Positions 16,195-23,514 are shown, numbered from the stretch's first letter. The stretch: DNA of 64,000 bases from CABZJG01 sp965659715 (GCA_965659715.1 CBFHXE010000003.1:1-64000), one strand, 5' to 3'. The notes: a model not told the origin generated them from the letters alone. Numbers and translations: made by a program.

Positions 16195-16197
16195 AAA

Positions 16198-16223
16198 AAC
16201 CCCCACCAAGATCGGTGAGGGTT
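16198..16223 (-). terminator. Hairpin terminator between alkB and ccrM
   Basis: AACCCCCACC (16198-16207) pairs with GGTGAGGGTT (16214-16223) with one mismatch over a 6-nt loop. On the minus strand the stem is followed by TTTTTATTTGGG, a good U-tract, so it terminates transcripts coming from ccrM. On the plus strand it lies right after alkB but has no T-tract. Confidence 0.7.
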
Positions 16224-16270
16224 CAGTGGCCTATGCGGGCAGCACATAGGCGGATTTATCATGGCAATCG

Positions 16271-16351
16271 ATGCGCAGCAGCGGAAATTTTGCACCTGCG
16301 CAAAACAGCCGCAATACCGACGTGATACCGACCCGCCGTAATACTAGTTGA
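16271..16351 (+). CDS. Possible 26-aa ORF carrying the PAQNxRNTDVIP repeat
   Basis: An open frame from ATG 16271 to TGA 16351 reads MRSSGNFAPAQNSRNTDVIP and six further residues. It includes the second copy of the 39-bp repeat in the same frame as the 5474-5569 ORF. It has no clear ribosome site and overlaps the end of ccrM on the opposite strand. It is listed mainly because two unrelated loci preserve the same short peptide; expression is unproven. Confidence 0.2.
   Translation: MRSSGNFAPAQNSRNTDVIPTRRNTS
16293..16331 (+). repeat. 39-bp dispersed repeat, copy B
   Basis: Matches 5493-5531 at 38 of 39 positions. It lies in the 149-nt gap between alkB and the convergent ccrM stop, downstream of ccrM. 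Flanking bases on both sides differ from copy A, so the unit appears to be about 39 bp. There are no terminal inverted repeats or target-site duplication that I can see. Confidence 0.85.
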
Positions 16352-17459
16352 GCTGCTCGCCCATTTCAGCGCGAATTTGCTGCCGAAGCAGATCAATCGG
16401 TACGGTTTTTCCATCCCGGCGGAAACACCAATAGGTCCAGCCATTGCAACTTGGGGCGCCCTCTAGGGCAGCGCCAACCTGATGGATTGAGCCTTTGATG
16501 TCATCCCCGATGAGCGTACCATCTGCGCGTACTTTGGCTTTGTGCCGGCCGTTCATACTCAGCAGTTCTTCGCCCGGGCGCAGCATGCCGCGCTCGACCA
16601 ATTGGCCAAAGGGGACACGCGGCTCGGCCCGTTTGCTGGCGCTTACCTGCAAAGCCTCACGGTCAAATTTGCGTGTATTTTCAATGCGCTTCCGGGCCAC
16701 TTTGCGATAGGCTTCTTCGCGCTCGATCCCAATAAAGTCTCGGCCGAGCATTTTGGCAACCGCGCCGGTGGTGCCGGTGCCGAAGAACGGGTCAAGCACC
16801 ACATCGCCGGGGTTTGTGGAACCCACAAGAACCCTATGAAGCAAGCTTTCGGGTTTTTGCGTCGGATGGGCTTTGTCGCCATTTTCATCCTTTAGCCGCT
16901 CATGCCCATTGCAAATCGGCAAAACCCAGTCGCTGCGCATCTGAATACCCTCATTCAGCGCCTTAAGTGCTTCATAATTAAAGGTATATTTTGCGCCTTC
17001 GGATTTGGACGCCCAGATCATGGTTTCATGCGCATTGGTAAACCGCTTACCGCGAAAGTTCGGCATCGGGTTCGACTTGCGCCACACCACATCATTTAAA
17101 ATCCAATAGCCATGGTTTTGCAGCGCCGAACCCACCCGGAAAATATTGTGATAAGATCCAATCACCCAAATTGCGCCGCTCGGCTTTAAAATACGCCGCG
17201 CCGCTTTGAGCCATTCATTAGTGAACCGATCATAGGCTGCAAAGGACGAAAATTGATCCCACGCATCATCCACGGCGTCAACACGGCTGTTATCAGGCCG
17301 ATGCAGATCGCCTTTGAGCTGCAGATTGTAGGGCGGGTCTGCAAAAATAAGATCGATCGAATTGCTTGGCAATTTGTTCATTTCAGCGATGCAATCGCCG
17401 CTGATAATGGTATTCAAAGGAAGCGCTTTGGCTTCCTTGGGGTGCGTCATAGTCTTCAT
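16344..17459 (-). CDS. ccrM: Cell-cycle DNA adenine methyltransferase CcrM (GANTC)
   Basis: Beta-class N6-adenine methyltransferase that methylates GANTC after replication and helps time the alphaproteobacterial cell cycle. The 371-aa protein has the catalytic DPPY in IDLIFADPPYNLQLKG, the SAM motif DPFFGTGTTGAVAKMLGRDFIGIE after it, and the target-recognition region between (NPMPNFRGKRFTNAHET). The C-terminal CcrM-specific domain includes APSCNGWTYWCF and ends IRAEMGEQLN. The promoter region contains three GANTC sites. Upstream on the same strand is rnhB, a conserved neighbour. Confidence 0.95.
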   Translation of the reverse strand: MKTMTHPKEAKALPLNTIISGDCIAEMNKLPSNSIDLIFADPPYNLQLKGDLHRPDNSRVDAVDDAWDQFSSFAAYDRFTNEWLKAARRILKPSGAIWVIGSYHNIFRVGSALQNHGYWILNDVVWRKSNPMPNFRGKRFTNAHETMIWASKSEGAKYTFNYEALKALNEGIQMRSDWVLPICNGHERLKDENGDKAHPTQKPESLLHRVLVGSTNPGDVVLDPFFGTGTTGAVAKMLGRDFIGIEREEAYRKVARKRIENTRKFDREALQVSASKRAEPRVPFGQLVERGMLRPGEELLSMNGRHKAKVRADGTLIGDDIKGSIHQVGAALEGAPSCNGWTYWCFRRDGKTVPIDLLRQQIRAEMGEQLN

Positions 17460-17511
17460 TGTCTGCCTCTTGAACCGGCGCGTTTTTGCGCTCTTAGCTT
17501 GCCCCTAAAAT

Positions 17512-17550
17512 GAGTCAAACATGATTCGGCGTCAATTTCTTTTTTGAATC
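17512..17550 (-). promoter_or_regulatory. GANTC cluster in the ccrM promoter
   Basis: Three GANTC sites (GAGTC 17512-17516, GATTC 17523-17527, GAATC 17546-17550) fall within 39 bp upstream of ccrM. On the minus strand TTGACG followed 17 nt later by CATTTT is a possible promoter, and two of the sites lie in or beside its spacer. In Caulobacter, GANTC sites in the ccrM promoter make its transcription sensitive to methylation state. The same autoregulation is inferred here. Confidence 0.5.
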
Positions 17551-17568
17551 AAAGGGTTATTTATTTTC

Positions 17569-18180
17569 TTAATACAAGATATTGTGTACGGGCCGGAAAG
17601 AACGCCTATGGTGTGGGGTCACCCCTAGCCGCTGCAAGGCCAAAATATGCTGTTTAGACGGGTAGCCGGCATTTTTTTCCCAACCATAACCGGGATTTTG
17701 CAGGCTCAGCTCGGCCATTAACCGGTCGCGAACCGTTTTTGCAACAATGGACGCCGCCGCAATCGAGAGCGATTTACCATCGCCCTTTACAATAGGTTGC
17801 GCTGGGATGTTGATAGGGTCGGGCACCCGATTGCCATCTATCAAAAGATGGGCAGGTTGCGGGCTAAGCGCGGCGACCGCATTACGCATTGCCAAAAGGC
17901 TTGCCTGTAAAATATTGATCCTGTCAATTTCTTCGACTGAGACATGCGCGACAGCAACAGTTGCACTTTTGAGGATCAGATCATAGAGATTTTCGCGGCG
18001 TTTGGCGGATAACTTTTTGGAATCGTTCAGCCCTTGCGGGATATTTGAAGGATCAAGAATGACCGCCGCAGCCGTAACAGGTCCTGCCAAAGGTCCGCGG
18101 CCAACCTCATCCACCCCGGCGATCAGGGGATACCCATGCCCCATTAAACTTGCTTCAAACGTAAAGTCTGGCCCATCCAT
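17569..18180 (-). CDS. rnhB: Ribonuclease HII
   Basis: Cleaves RNA in RNA-DNA hybrids, including single ribonucleotides. The signature LIAGVDEVGRGPLAGPVTAAAVIL carries the first acidic pair. The rest is typical: LNDSKKLSAKRRENL, LLIDGNRVP with the third Asp, VKGDGKSLSIAAASIVAKTVRDRLM with the fourth, and PGYGWEKNAGYPSKQHILAL. ATG 18180 (MDGPDFTFEAS) gives the usual length of about 203 aa; 24 further upstream codons are open but not family-like. No strong ribosome site is visible. It lies upstream of ccrM. Confidence 0.93.
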   Translation of the reverse strand: MDGPDFTFEASLMGHGYPLIAGVDEVGRGPLAGPVTAAAVILDPSNIPQGLNDSKKLSAKRRENLYDLILKSATVAVAHVSVEEIDRINILQASLLAMRNAVAALSPQPAHLLIDGNRVPDPINIPAQPIVKGDGKSLSIAAASIVAKTVRDRLMAELSLQNPGYGWEKNAGYPSKQHILALQRLGVTPHHRRSFRPVHNILY

Positions 18181-18262
18181 GAGCCAAAACAAACGCCATA
18201 AAGGAGCAGGTTGCAAGGTGCAATTTTTGCTTTCAGCGCAGGCTACATACACAAAGGCTGAA

Positions 18263-18307
18263 TGGCGATCCCGACAGGATTCGAACCTGTAACCTGCCCC
18301 TTAGGAG
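18263..18307. repeat. att-like 45-bp direct repeat (tRNA-Arg 3' half copy)
   Basis: All 45 bases are identical to 21436-21480, which is the 3' half of the tRNA-Arg(CCT) gene including CCA, the T-arm and the anticodon-stem strand up to the anticodon. Identity stops at the anticodon loop (A at 18308 versus G at 21481). A tRNA 3' fragment separated from the complete gene by a few kilobases is the standard scar of tyrosine-integrase insertion, with this copy being the distal att site. It is not itself a tRNA gene. Confidence 0.9.
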
Positions 18308-18563
18308 AACACGATTAACTGGGGCAGAATAAACGGAAAACTAGTGAAAATATAAATAAATACATAGACTTGGGAGGCTTTATTCTGTGTAAAGTTTCCT
18401 TAAAATGGGTATTTTATAAGGGTTTTTCTTTGGAAGAAATCGGTAAGAAAATGTCTAAAACATTCCTCTAAAACTATAAATAAATAAGGAATACCAGTAC
18501 CATGCTTAAATTGACAAAAACGGGCAGAGTATCATGAGATATTTGACCGCGAGCAAGCTTGGT
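18308..18563. other. AT-rich island edge with possible decayed recombinase fragments
   Basis: 256 bp with no intact gene. On the plus strand an AT-rich frame stays open for about 51 codons up to TAA (18469-18471), ending in KGFSLEEIGKKMSKTFL, which resembles helix-turn-helix or integrase C-terminal segments. Near 18502-18569 there are two tiny overlapping frames, MLKLTKTGRVS and MRYLTASKLGL, the latter like the first residues of some phage integrases. These are weak likenesses only. Confidence 0.25.
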
Positions 18564-19736
18564 TTATAGGGACCCACCCAAATCCTTTAAATATACGTAA
18601 AGTTCGTTTTTGGCTTCAAAACCTACACCTGGCAAATCAGGCATCGACACCCGGCCATCAGACACATCAACCCCATCAGAAAATCCATTTAATGGTCGAA
18701 ATACGTCTGGATAGGATTCGTTGCCGCCCAGTCCAAGCCCAGCAGAAAGGTTCAAACCAAACTGATGCCCCCCATGCGGCACGCAATCGCGCCGAGAAAA
18801 CCCGTTTGACCGCAACATTTCCAGCGTCCGCAAGTATTCTACCAGCCCATAACTTAATGCTGGGTCGAACTGTAAAATATCGATATCAGGCCGCATTCCC
18901 CCATAACGGATCAAATTTTGAGCATCAATAGTAGAAAAAAGATTTTCTCCTGTTGCCATTGGTAATTCGTAATTTTGGGCCATTTCGTTTTGCAATGCAT
19001 AATCCAGCGGATCACCAATCTCTTCATACCATCGAAGGTTGTAAGGTTTGATCGCGTTTCCAAACTCAGTTGCTTGTTGCAGGCTAAACTTACCATTTGC
19101 GTCAACCGCCAGATTGCTGCCGTCACCGACGACATCTAGAACCGCCTCAATACGTTTGATGTCTTCGGCCAAACTCACGCCCCCAACTTTCATCTTAACG
19201 GCCGTATAGCCACGATCCAGATAACTTTTCATCTCATCCTTGAGTGCTTCCAAACCCTTGCCTGGATAATAATATCCTCCCGCAGCATAAACGGCGACGC
19301 TATCCTCTGCATTGCCATGGTTATACCGTGCAGCCAGCAACCGAAATAGTGGCATAGTCTCAATTTTTGCCACGGCATCCCATACAGCCATATCTAGCAC
19401 ACCAACGGCAACAGACCGTTCTCCATGACCACCCGGCTTTTCGTTGGCCATCAAAATATCCCAGATTTTATGCGGGTCCAGATTGTCGCCAGCATCCGTC
19501 ATCACAGAACCTGCTGGTGCCGATTTTAACCGTGGGATAAAACGCTCGCGCAACAGCCCTTGCTGGGCATATCGGCCATTTGAATTAAACCCGTAGCCAA
19601 TGACCGGTTTGCCATCCCGCTGGACATCAGTTACAATTGCTACAACGCTGGCAGTCATTTGTGAGAAATCGATATAGGCATTTGAAATATTACTTTTAAT
19701 AGGCAAAATATTTTCGCGGATATCGACGATTTTCAA
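18564..19736 (-). CDS. tarD: D(-)-tartrate dehydratase-like enolase-superfamily protein
   Basis: Probably dehydrates D-tartrate to oxaloacetate. The 390-aa sequence follows the characterised Bradyrhizobium TarD closely, as I remember it, including NAYIDFSQMT, GYGFNSNGRYAQQGLLRERF, NEKPGGHGERSVAVG and PHGGHQ. Catalytic residues fall at the TarD spacing: K181-M-K183, metal ligands D212, E238 and E264, and general acid H321. Genes of this type usually sit with transporters or regulators, but here the neighbours are another enolase-superfamily gene and a gene remnant within a tRNA-bounded island. Related acid sugars cannot be excluded as substrates. Confidence 0.85.
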   Translation of the reverse strand: MKIVDIRENILPIKSNISNAYIDFSQMTASVVAIVTDVQRDGKPVIGYGFNSNGRYAQQGLLRERFIPRLKSAPAGSVMTDAGDNLDPHKIWDILMANEKPGGHGERSVAVGVLDMAVWDAVAKIETMPLFRLLAARYNHGNAEDSVAVYAAGGYYYPGKGLEALKDEMKSYLDRGYTAVKMKVGGVSLAEDIKRIEAVLDVVGDGSNLAVDANGKFSLQQATEFGNAIKPYNLRWYEEIGDPLDYALQNEMAQNYELPMATGENLFSTIDAQNLIRYGGMRPDIDILQFDPALSYGLVEYLRTLEMLRSNGFSRRDCVPHGGHQFGLNLSAGLGLGGNESYPDVFRPLNGFSDGVDVSDGRVSMPDLPGVGFEAKNELYVYLKDLGGSL

Positions 19737-20208
19737 ATCCCACCCCCTAAACTACTCTTTGAATAAACCTATTATATAGAGCCTTAATGGCAAAGCCTTT
19801 TCAGTGCTAAGTACGTCTTACACACTCAAGAGAAGGCCACCTTACCTGTCAAGTAAAACCGGCAGGTGCTTAAACTCCTCCAAAACCTCAGGTTCCAACA
19901 TGTAAAGTGCTAATTCACGCTCTAATTTCAGAGCAAGGGACACCACCAAGGAGGTAGTTTTCTGCCCTATCAAACAATGTTGTCAACTCAGCCAAAAGAA
20001 TGTTTTGATCAGAAATATAACCCTTTTATTGATCGATTGCCTGACCGGATAAGTTCTGAAGGCTCAAATTTAAGATCCGGAAACTCAACATCATGGTAAT
20101 AACGGTTTAGAAAAACGGAATGGTACATTGATGGCATAACCGATCGAAATGCTCACATCACCTATTATGGGCAGTATAATTAATTTCTTAATCGCTAAAA
20201 TTCGAAGG
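19737..20208. other. Gene-poor spacer inside the island
   Basis: This 472-bp stretch between the two enolase-superfamily genes contains no intact gene. Apart from the remnant frames at 19842-20137 on the minus strand I see only AT-rich sequence. No terminator hairpin or operator stands out. Confidence 0.6.
19842..20137 (-). pseudogene. Decayed gene between the two dehydratase-like genes
   Basis: The 472-bp gap 19737-20208 holds no intact gene, but the minus strand shows protein-like text split over frames. A 42-codon frame from ATG 20137 (HDVEFPDLKFEPSELIRSG) ends at TGA 20009. A second frame then reads SDQNILLAELTTLFDRAENY, and a third reads SLALKLERELALYMLEPEV up to TAA at 19842-19844. At least two frameshifts would join them. 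I do not recognise the family. It may be the remains of a third catabolic gene of the island or chance open frames. Confidence 0.35.
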
Positions 20209-21333
20209 TCAGGCGTAATATTTTATTAGATCCCAATCCAATTCAATACCCAAGCCATGGCCTCTCGGCACATCCACATAACCTTCTATAATTCTTGGCT
20301 TGTTAGCCCATATTTTTTCATGGAATGGATCTCTTTTAGGATCCGCAAATATTTCAACAAAGGTTCCTAGGGTTTCCGAGCCCAAAAGATGAATTGCAAT
20401 TGCTGCTTCCTCGTGGTGTGCCATTTCGATATTCTTTTCATTACAGATCTTCGCCGCCTTTTTCCATTCAGAAATTCCACCGGCATGAAAACTGTCTAAA
20501 TTACAAACATCGATTGCGTTTTTTTCTATCAACCTTCTGATCCCAAAGTGATTAATTTCACTTTGACCTGCAGCTATTTTTATATTTGTATGCTTCTTCA
20601 ATTCTGACATAAAATAAATGTCATCCCACCAATGACAAGGTTCTTCTAACCAGCGTATGCCTAGATGCTCTATCATAGAACAAAACTCTTTAGCTTCATC
20701 CAAAGAGTATCCACAATTTACATCAACCATGAGATCAAACCCTTCATTGACTGCTTTTTTGGCCACCATGACTCTATTGAAGTCTTCTTTAGGAGAAAGT
20801 TTTCCTACCTTGAACTTACAGGCTTTGTAACCCATTTGCTGATACATTAACATCTCCTGGGTGATTTCATCCTCGCCTTTTCCAGCTAAGTAGTACCCAC
20901 CAATCGTTGATACTTTCAGCCTCTCTCTACCACCACCAAGTAATTCTATTACCGGTCGACTTTCAATTTTACCTAGAATATCCCATAGCGCAAAGTCGAC
21001 GCATGCTAACGCTCTCATATAGGTAGTCCTTAAAATCGGTCTATTATCACTGGCCATATCTTTTATGAATTTTGTGAACAAATGGTTCCATATTTCTTCT
21101 ATTTTACTTGGATCTTTTCCTAAAATTTCTGAACCAAATATTTCATTTATTATATGAGCTATCACATTACCCCTGAACCTGTCATCTCCACAGAAAACCT
21201 CACTTACAAGTCCTTCTGTGGTATAAATTCTAATTATTAAAACGGATCTTTTATCTATATCGTATGTTCCCCCTGAAAACTTTTGTTCCAACGGAATATT
21301 TATGCTAATTGCGCTCACTTTATCAATTTTCAT
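20209..21333 (-). CDS. Mandelate racemase/muconate lactonizing enzyme family protein
   Basis: A 374-aa enolase-superfamily enzyme of unknown substrate. The N-terminal capping domain ends near residue 130. In the barrel are K173-F-K175 (CKFKVG), D204 in MVDVNCGY, E230/E231 in RWLEEP, AAGQSE (residues 255-259) at the third-ligand strand, D280 and H306/H307 in EMAHHEE. KxK plus His places it in the mandelate racemase subgroup, which contains acid-sugar dehydratases and racemases. ATG 21333 has AGGGG upstream; GTG 21339 does not. The gene is clearly AT-rich against its surroundings, consistent with transfer. It lies inside the tRNA-Arg island. Confidence 0.85.
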   Translation of the reverse strand: MKIDKVSAISINIPLEQKFSGGTYDIDKRSVLIIRIYTTEGLVSEVFCGDDRFRGNVIAHIINEIFGSEILGKDPSKIEEIWNHLFTKFIKDMASDNRPILRTTYMRALACVDFALWDILGKIESRPVIELLGGGRERLKVSTIGGYYLAGKGEDEITQEMLMYQQMGYKACKFKVGKLSPKEDFNRVMVAKKAVNEGFDLMVDVNCGYSLDEAKEFCSMIEHLGIRWLEEPCHWWDDIYFMSELKKHTNIKIAAGQSEINHFGIRRLIEKNAIDVCNLDSFHAGGISEWKKAAKICNEKNIEMAHHEEAAIAIHLLGSETLGTFVEIFADPKRDPFHEKIWANKPRIIEGYVDVPRGHGLGIELDWDLIKYYA

Positions 21334-21384
21334 AACCACCCCTAAAGCAAAACGGAAGGTCGCAAAATTCTTCCGAAGATATTC

Positions 21385-21414
21385 TTGACATATTCGAAAT
21401 GCCGATGTTATAAG
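21385..21414 (+). promoter_or_regulatory. Strong sigma70-like promoter at the island edge, facing the tRNA
   Basis: TTGACA (21385-21390), a 17-nt spacer and TTATAA (21408-21413) form a near-consensus promoter on the plus strand. It points away from the dehydratase-like gene, through the antisense strand of tRNA-Arg towards the LacI-type regulator at 21673. An imperfect dyad TGTTATAAGACA (21407-21418) overlaps the -10 box and could be an operator for either strand. Use is unproven. Confidence 0.4.
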
Positions 21415-21435
21415 ACATTGTATTCATTGTGTTTT

Positions 21436-21480
21436 TGGCGATCCCGACAGGATTCGAACCTGTAACCTGCCCCTTAGGAG
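21436..21480. repeat. att-like 45-bp direct repeat within tRNA-Arg
   Basis: The tRNA-proximal copy of the repeat at 18263-18307. It covers CCA, acceptor 3' strand, T-arm, variable loop and the anticodon 3' arm. The crossover-side end lies in the anticodon loop, one of the usual sites used by tyrosine integrases. Confidence 0.9.
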
Positions 21481-21512
21481 GGGGCTGCTCTATCCAGTTG
21501 AGCCACGGGACC
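21436..21512 (-). tRNA. tRNA-Arg (anticodon CCT)
   Basis: The 77-nt minus-strand sequence folds as a cloverleaf. The acceptor stem GGTCCCG pairs with CGGGATC (one G-U), followed by discriminator G and encoded CCA. The D-arm is GCTC/GAGC, the anticodon arm GCCCC-CTCCTAA-GGGGC, and the T-arm ACAGG-TTCGAAT-CCTGT. The anticodon loop CTCCTAA gives anticodon CCT, reading AGG. Its 3' 45 nt are duplicated at 18263-18307, so the gene served as an integration site and was restored by the incoming element. Confidence 0.97.
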
Positions 21513-21672
21513 TTTCAAAAGCTCTAGACCGATTTTGGGGATTTGTCATCTGATAATACCCTTCATCACCCCACCTTTTTCATTAAATCAAGCGCTCTGC
21601 ACGCAATATCTTGAAACTCTTTGGAACATTGGGATAACGTGGCCTAGCAACCCTTCTTAAGGAGCGTTTGTT

Positions 21673-22695
21673 TTGCGCGAAATACCACCCCGCACTTTGA
21701 CACTTCGAGATGTCTCAGAAGCCTCAGGGGTTTCTGACATGACGGTGAGCCGTGTTCTGCGAGGCCGGGGGGATGTATCGCAGGCAACCCGGGAAAAAGT
21801 TTTGCTTGCCGCCAAAGAGCTAGGCTATGTGCCCAATAAAATTGCCGGCGCTCTGGCCAGTCAACGGGTTAATCTGGTGGCTGTTATTATCCCCTCGATG
21901 TCCAATATGGTGTTTCCCGAAGTGATGATGGGGATAAACGAGGTTCTGGGCAGCACGGATTTGCAGCCCGTTGTTGGCATTACCAATTATCTGCCAGAGG
22001 AAGAAGAAAAGGTGCTCTATCAGATGCTGTCATGGCGGCCTTCTGGCGTTATTATCGCTGGTCTTGAGCACACGGATGCCAGCTCGAAGATGTTGCATGC
22101 GGCCGGCATCCCAATTGTTGAGATTATGGATACGGATGGCAGCCCGGTTGATTGTGCGGTCGGCATTTCGCACCGCCGAGCGGGACGCCAAATGGCGCAG
22201 GAGATTATTTCTGCAGGCTACCGGAAAATTGGATTTCTTGGCACAAAGATGCCGCTGGACCACCGTGCGCGCAAGCGCTTCGAAGGCTTTACCGAAGCCT
22301 TGGCAAAATCAGGTATCGAAATCAGCGATCAAGAATTTTACTCAGGTGGATCAGCGTTGGCCAAGGGCCGCGATATGACAATTGAAATTTTAAGCCGCTC
22401 TCCAGATTTGGATTTTTTATATTACTCAAATGATATGATCGGCGCCGGAGGCCTTTTGCATCTATTGGGTCAAGGAATTGATATCCCGCAAAACATAGGC
22501 CTAGCCGGTTTTAACGGTGTGGAACTGCTAGAAGGTTTGCCAATGCAATTGGCAACGATGGATGCCTGTCGCAGTGAAATTGGCCGGCGCGCCGCCGAAG
22601 TAATCTGTGCGCGGGTTGAGGGAACATTTGATGAAACTCAAAAAATCGTTGAATTGGCGCCAACACTAAACCGCGGGGCCACTCTTAGAAGCTGA
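21673..22695 (+). CDS. LacI-family transcriptional regulator (GntR/gluconate type)
   Basis: A 340-aa repressor. The N-terminal helix-turn-helix reads LTLRDVSEASGVSDMTVSRVLRGRGDVSQATREKV with the hinge helix ending in NKIAGALASQRVNLVAVIIPS. The periplasmic-binding-protein-like core follows (SMSNMVFPEVMMGI, IPVVEIMD-like VEIMDTDGSPVD, FGYRKIGFLGTK-like region). This is the class that includes gluconate regulators. The start is TTG 21673 with AAGGAGCG 9 nt upstream. It lies just outside the tRNA island, whose sugar-acid genes it might control, but no direct evidence ties them. Confidence 0.87.
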   Translation: MREIPPRTLTLRDVSEASGVSDMTVSRVLRGRGDVSQATREKVLLAAKELGYVPNKIAGALASQRVNLVAVIIPSMSNMVFPEVMMGINEVLGSTDLQPVVGITNYLPEEEEKVLYQMLSWRPSGVIIAGLEHTDASSKMLHAAGIPIVEIMDTDGSPVDCAVGISHRRAGRQMAQEIISAGYRKIGFLGTKMPLDHRARKRFEGFTEALAKSGIEISDQEFYSGGSALAKGRDMTIEILSRSPDLDFLYYSNDMIGAGGLLHLLGQGIDIPQNIGLAGFNGVELLEGLPMQLATMDACRSEIGRRAAEVICARVEGTFDETQKIVELAPTLNRGATLRS

Positions 22696-22774
22696 CGGAT
22701 CGAAAACGCAGCGAGGTTTTCATGAAACTGTCATCTTGCCAACCTATAGTCAGGCGCAACCTCTAGGAACTGCA

Positions 22775-23458
22775 ATGTCTTATTCTCGCTATGCAATTTA
22801 CTATATGCCCGACGGCGCATTTGCTAAATTTGGCGCGCATTGGTTGGGGTGGGATCCGCAGACCCGGACTGAAACAAAGGGATTTGCGATAGAAGGTTTG
22901 CCCCGCCCACAGGAGGTACTTACCAAATCTCCACAGAAGTACGGGCTGCATGCAACTTTAAAAGCCCCCTTTCGCCTTGCAGAGGAGGAAACCGAGACTG
23001 GGCTTATGTCAGCGTTCAATGCATTTTGTAAAACCCATAATACGGCCTGCGCAGGGCAGCTTCAGTTTAGCAATATAGGGGGCTTTTTATCGCTGCGGCC
23101 ATCAAGCCCGCTTAAAAAGTTGGACCAGCTGGCCGCAGACTGTGTGACCACTTTTGACAGATTTCGCAGCCCAGCAACGCCCCAAGACCTCGCACACCGC
23201 CGCAAAGCGAATTTGACTGCTGCACAAGACGATTTATTGCAAACTTGGGGATATCCCTATGTGATGGATGAATTTCGATTTCACATCACCTTAACAGGCC
23301 GCGTTGATGGCTCAGAAGCTGAGCGAATTACCACCATGCTTGAAGCGATGATAAAACCTTTGCTTACAAATCCATTCACCATCAACGACCTTGTTCTTGC
23401 CGCGGAAAGGCAAGATGGACGCTTTTGCATTCTAAAACGGGCAAAACTGCTAGACTAG
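22775..23458 (+). CDS. DUF1045 protein (2H phosphoesterase superfamily)
   Basis: A 227-aa protein of the family usually found in phosphonate (phn) operons. It begins YSRYAIYYMPDGAFAKFGAHWLGWD. It contains the two H-x-T/S-type motifs expected for 2H phosphoesterases: YGLHATLKAPF (about residue 65) and FRFHITLTGRV (about residue 168). The RRKANLTAAQDDLLQTWGYPYVMDEF stretch is typical. ATG 22775 follows AGGA; 13 upstream codons are excluded. No C-P lyase gene is in the window, so its context is orphaned. Confidence 0.8.
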   Translation: MSYSRYAIYYMPDGAFAKFGAHWLGWDPQTRTETKGFAIEGLPRPQEVLTKSPQKYGLHATLKAPFRLAEEETETGLMSAFNAFCKTHNTACAGQLQFSNIGGFLSLRPSSPLKKLDQLAADCVTTFDRFRSPATPQDLAHRRKANLTAAQDDLLQTWGYPYVMDEFRFHITLTGRVDGSEAERITTMLEAMIKPLLTNPFTINDLVLAAERQDGRFCILKRAKLLD

Positions 23459-23514
23459 ACAGGCTCGTGCGTGTCTTTGATATAAGTGCTCTGGCACCCG
23501 TTATTTTTGCGAAT

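Larger units (their letters stand above)
18263..21480. mobile_element. Genomic island inserted at tRNA-Arg(CCT)
   Basis: The segment between the two 45-bp repeats is about 3.1 kb and contains a TarD-like gene, a decayed gene and a second enolase-superfamily gene, all on the minus strand. The DNA is visibly more AT-rich than the surrounding core genes, most strongly in 18308-18563 and 19737-21435. No intact integrase remains. Short frames beside the distal repeat could be remnants. I infer a once larger element that was trimmed while retaining catabolic genes. Confidence 0.75.

Noticed and set aside
17530..17580. CtrA box (TTAA-N7-TTAA) near ccrM
   Set aside because: The nearest match has an imperfect first half and wrong spacing, so only the GANTC sites are reported.
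18263..18340. Second tRNA-Arg gene
   Set aside because: Only the 3' 45 nt are present; D-arm and 5' acceptor strand are missing, so it is an att duplication.
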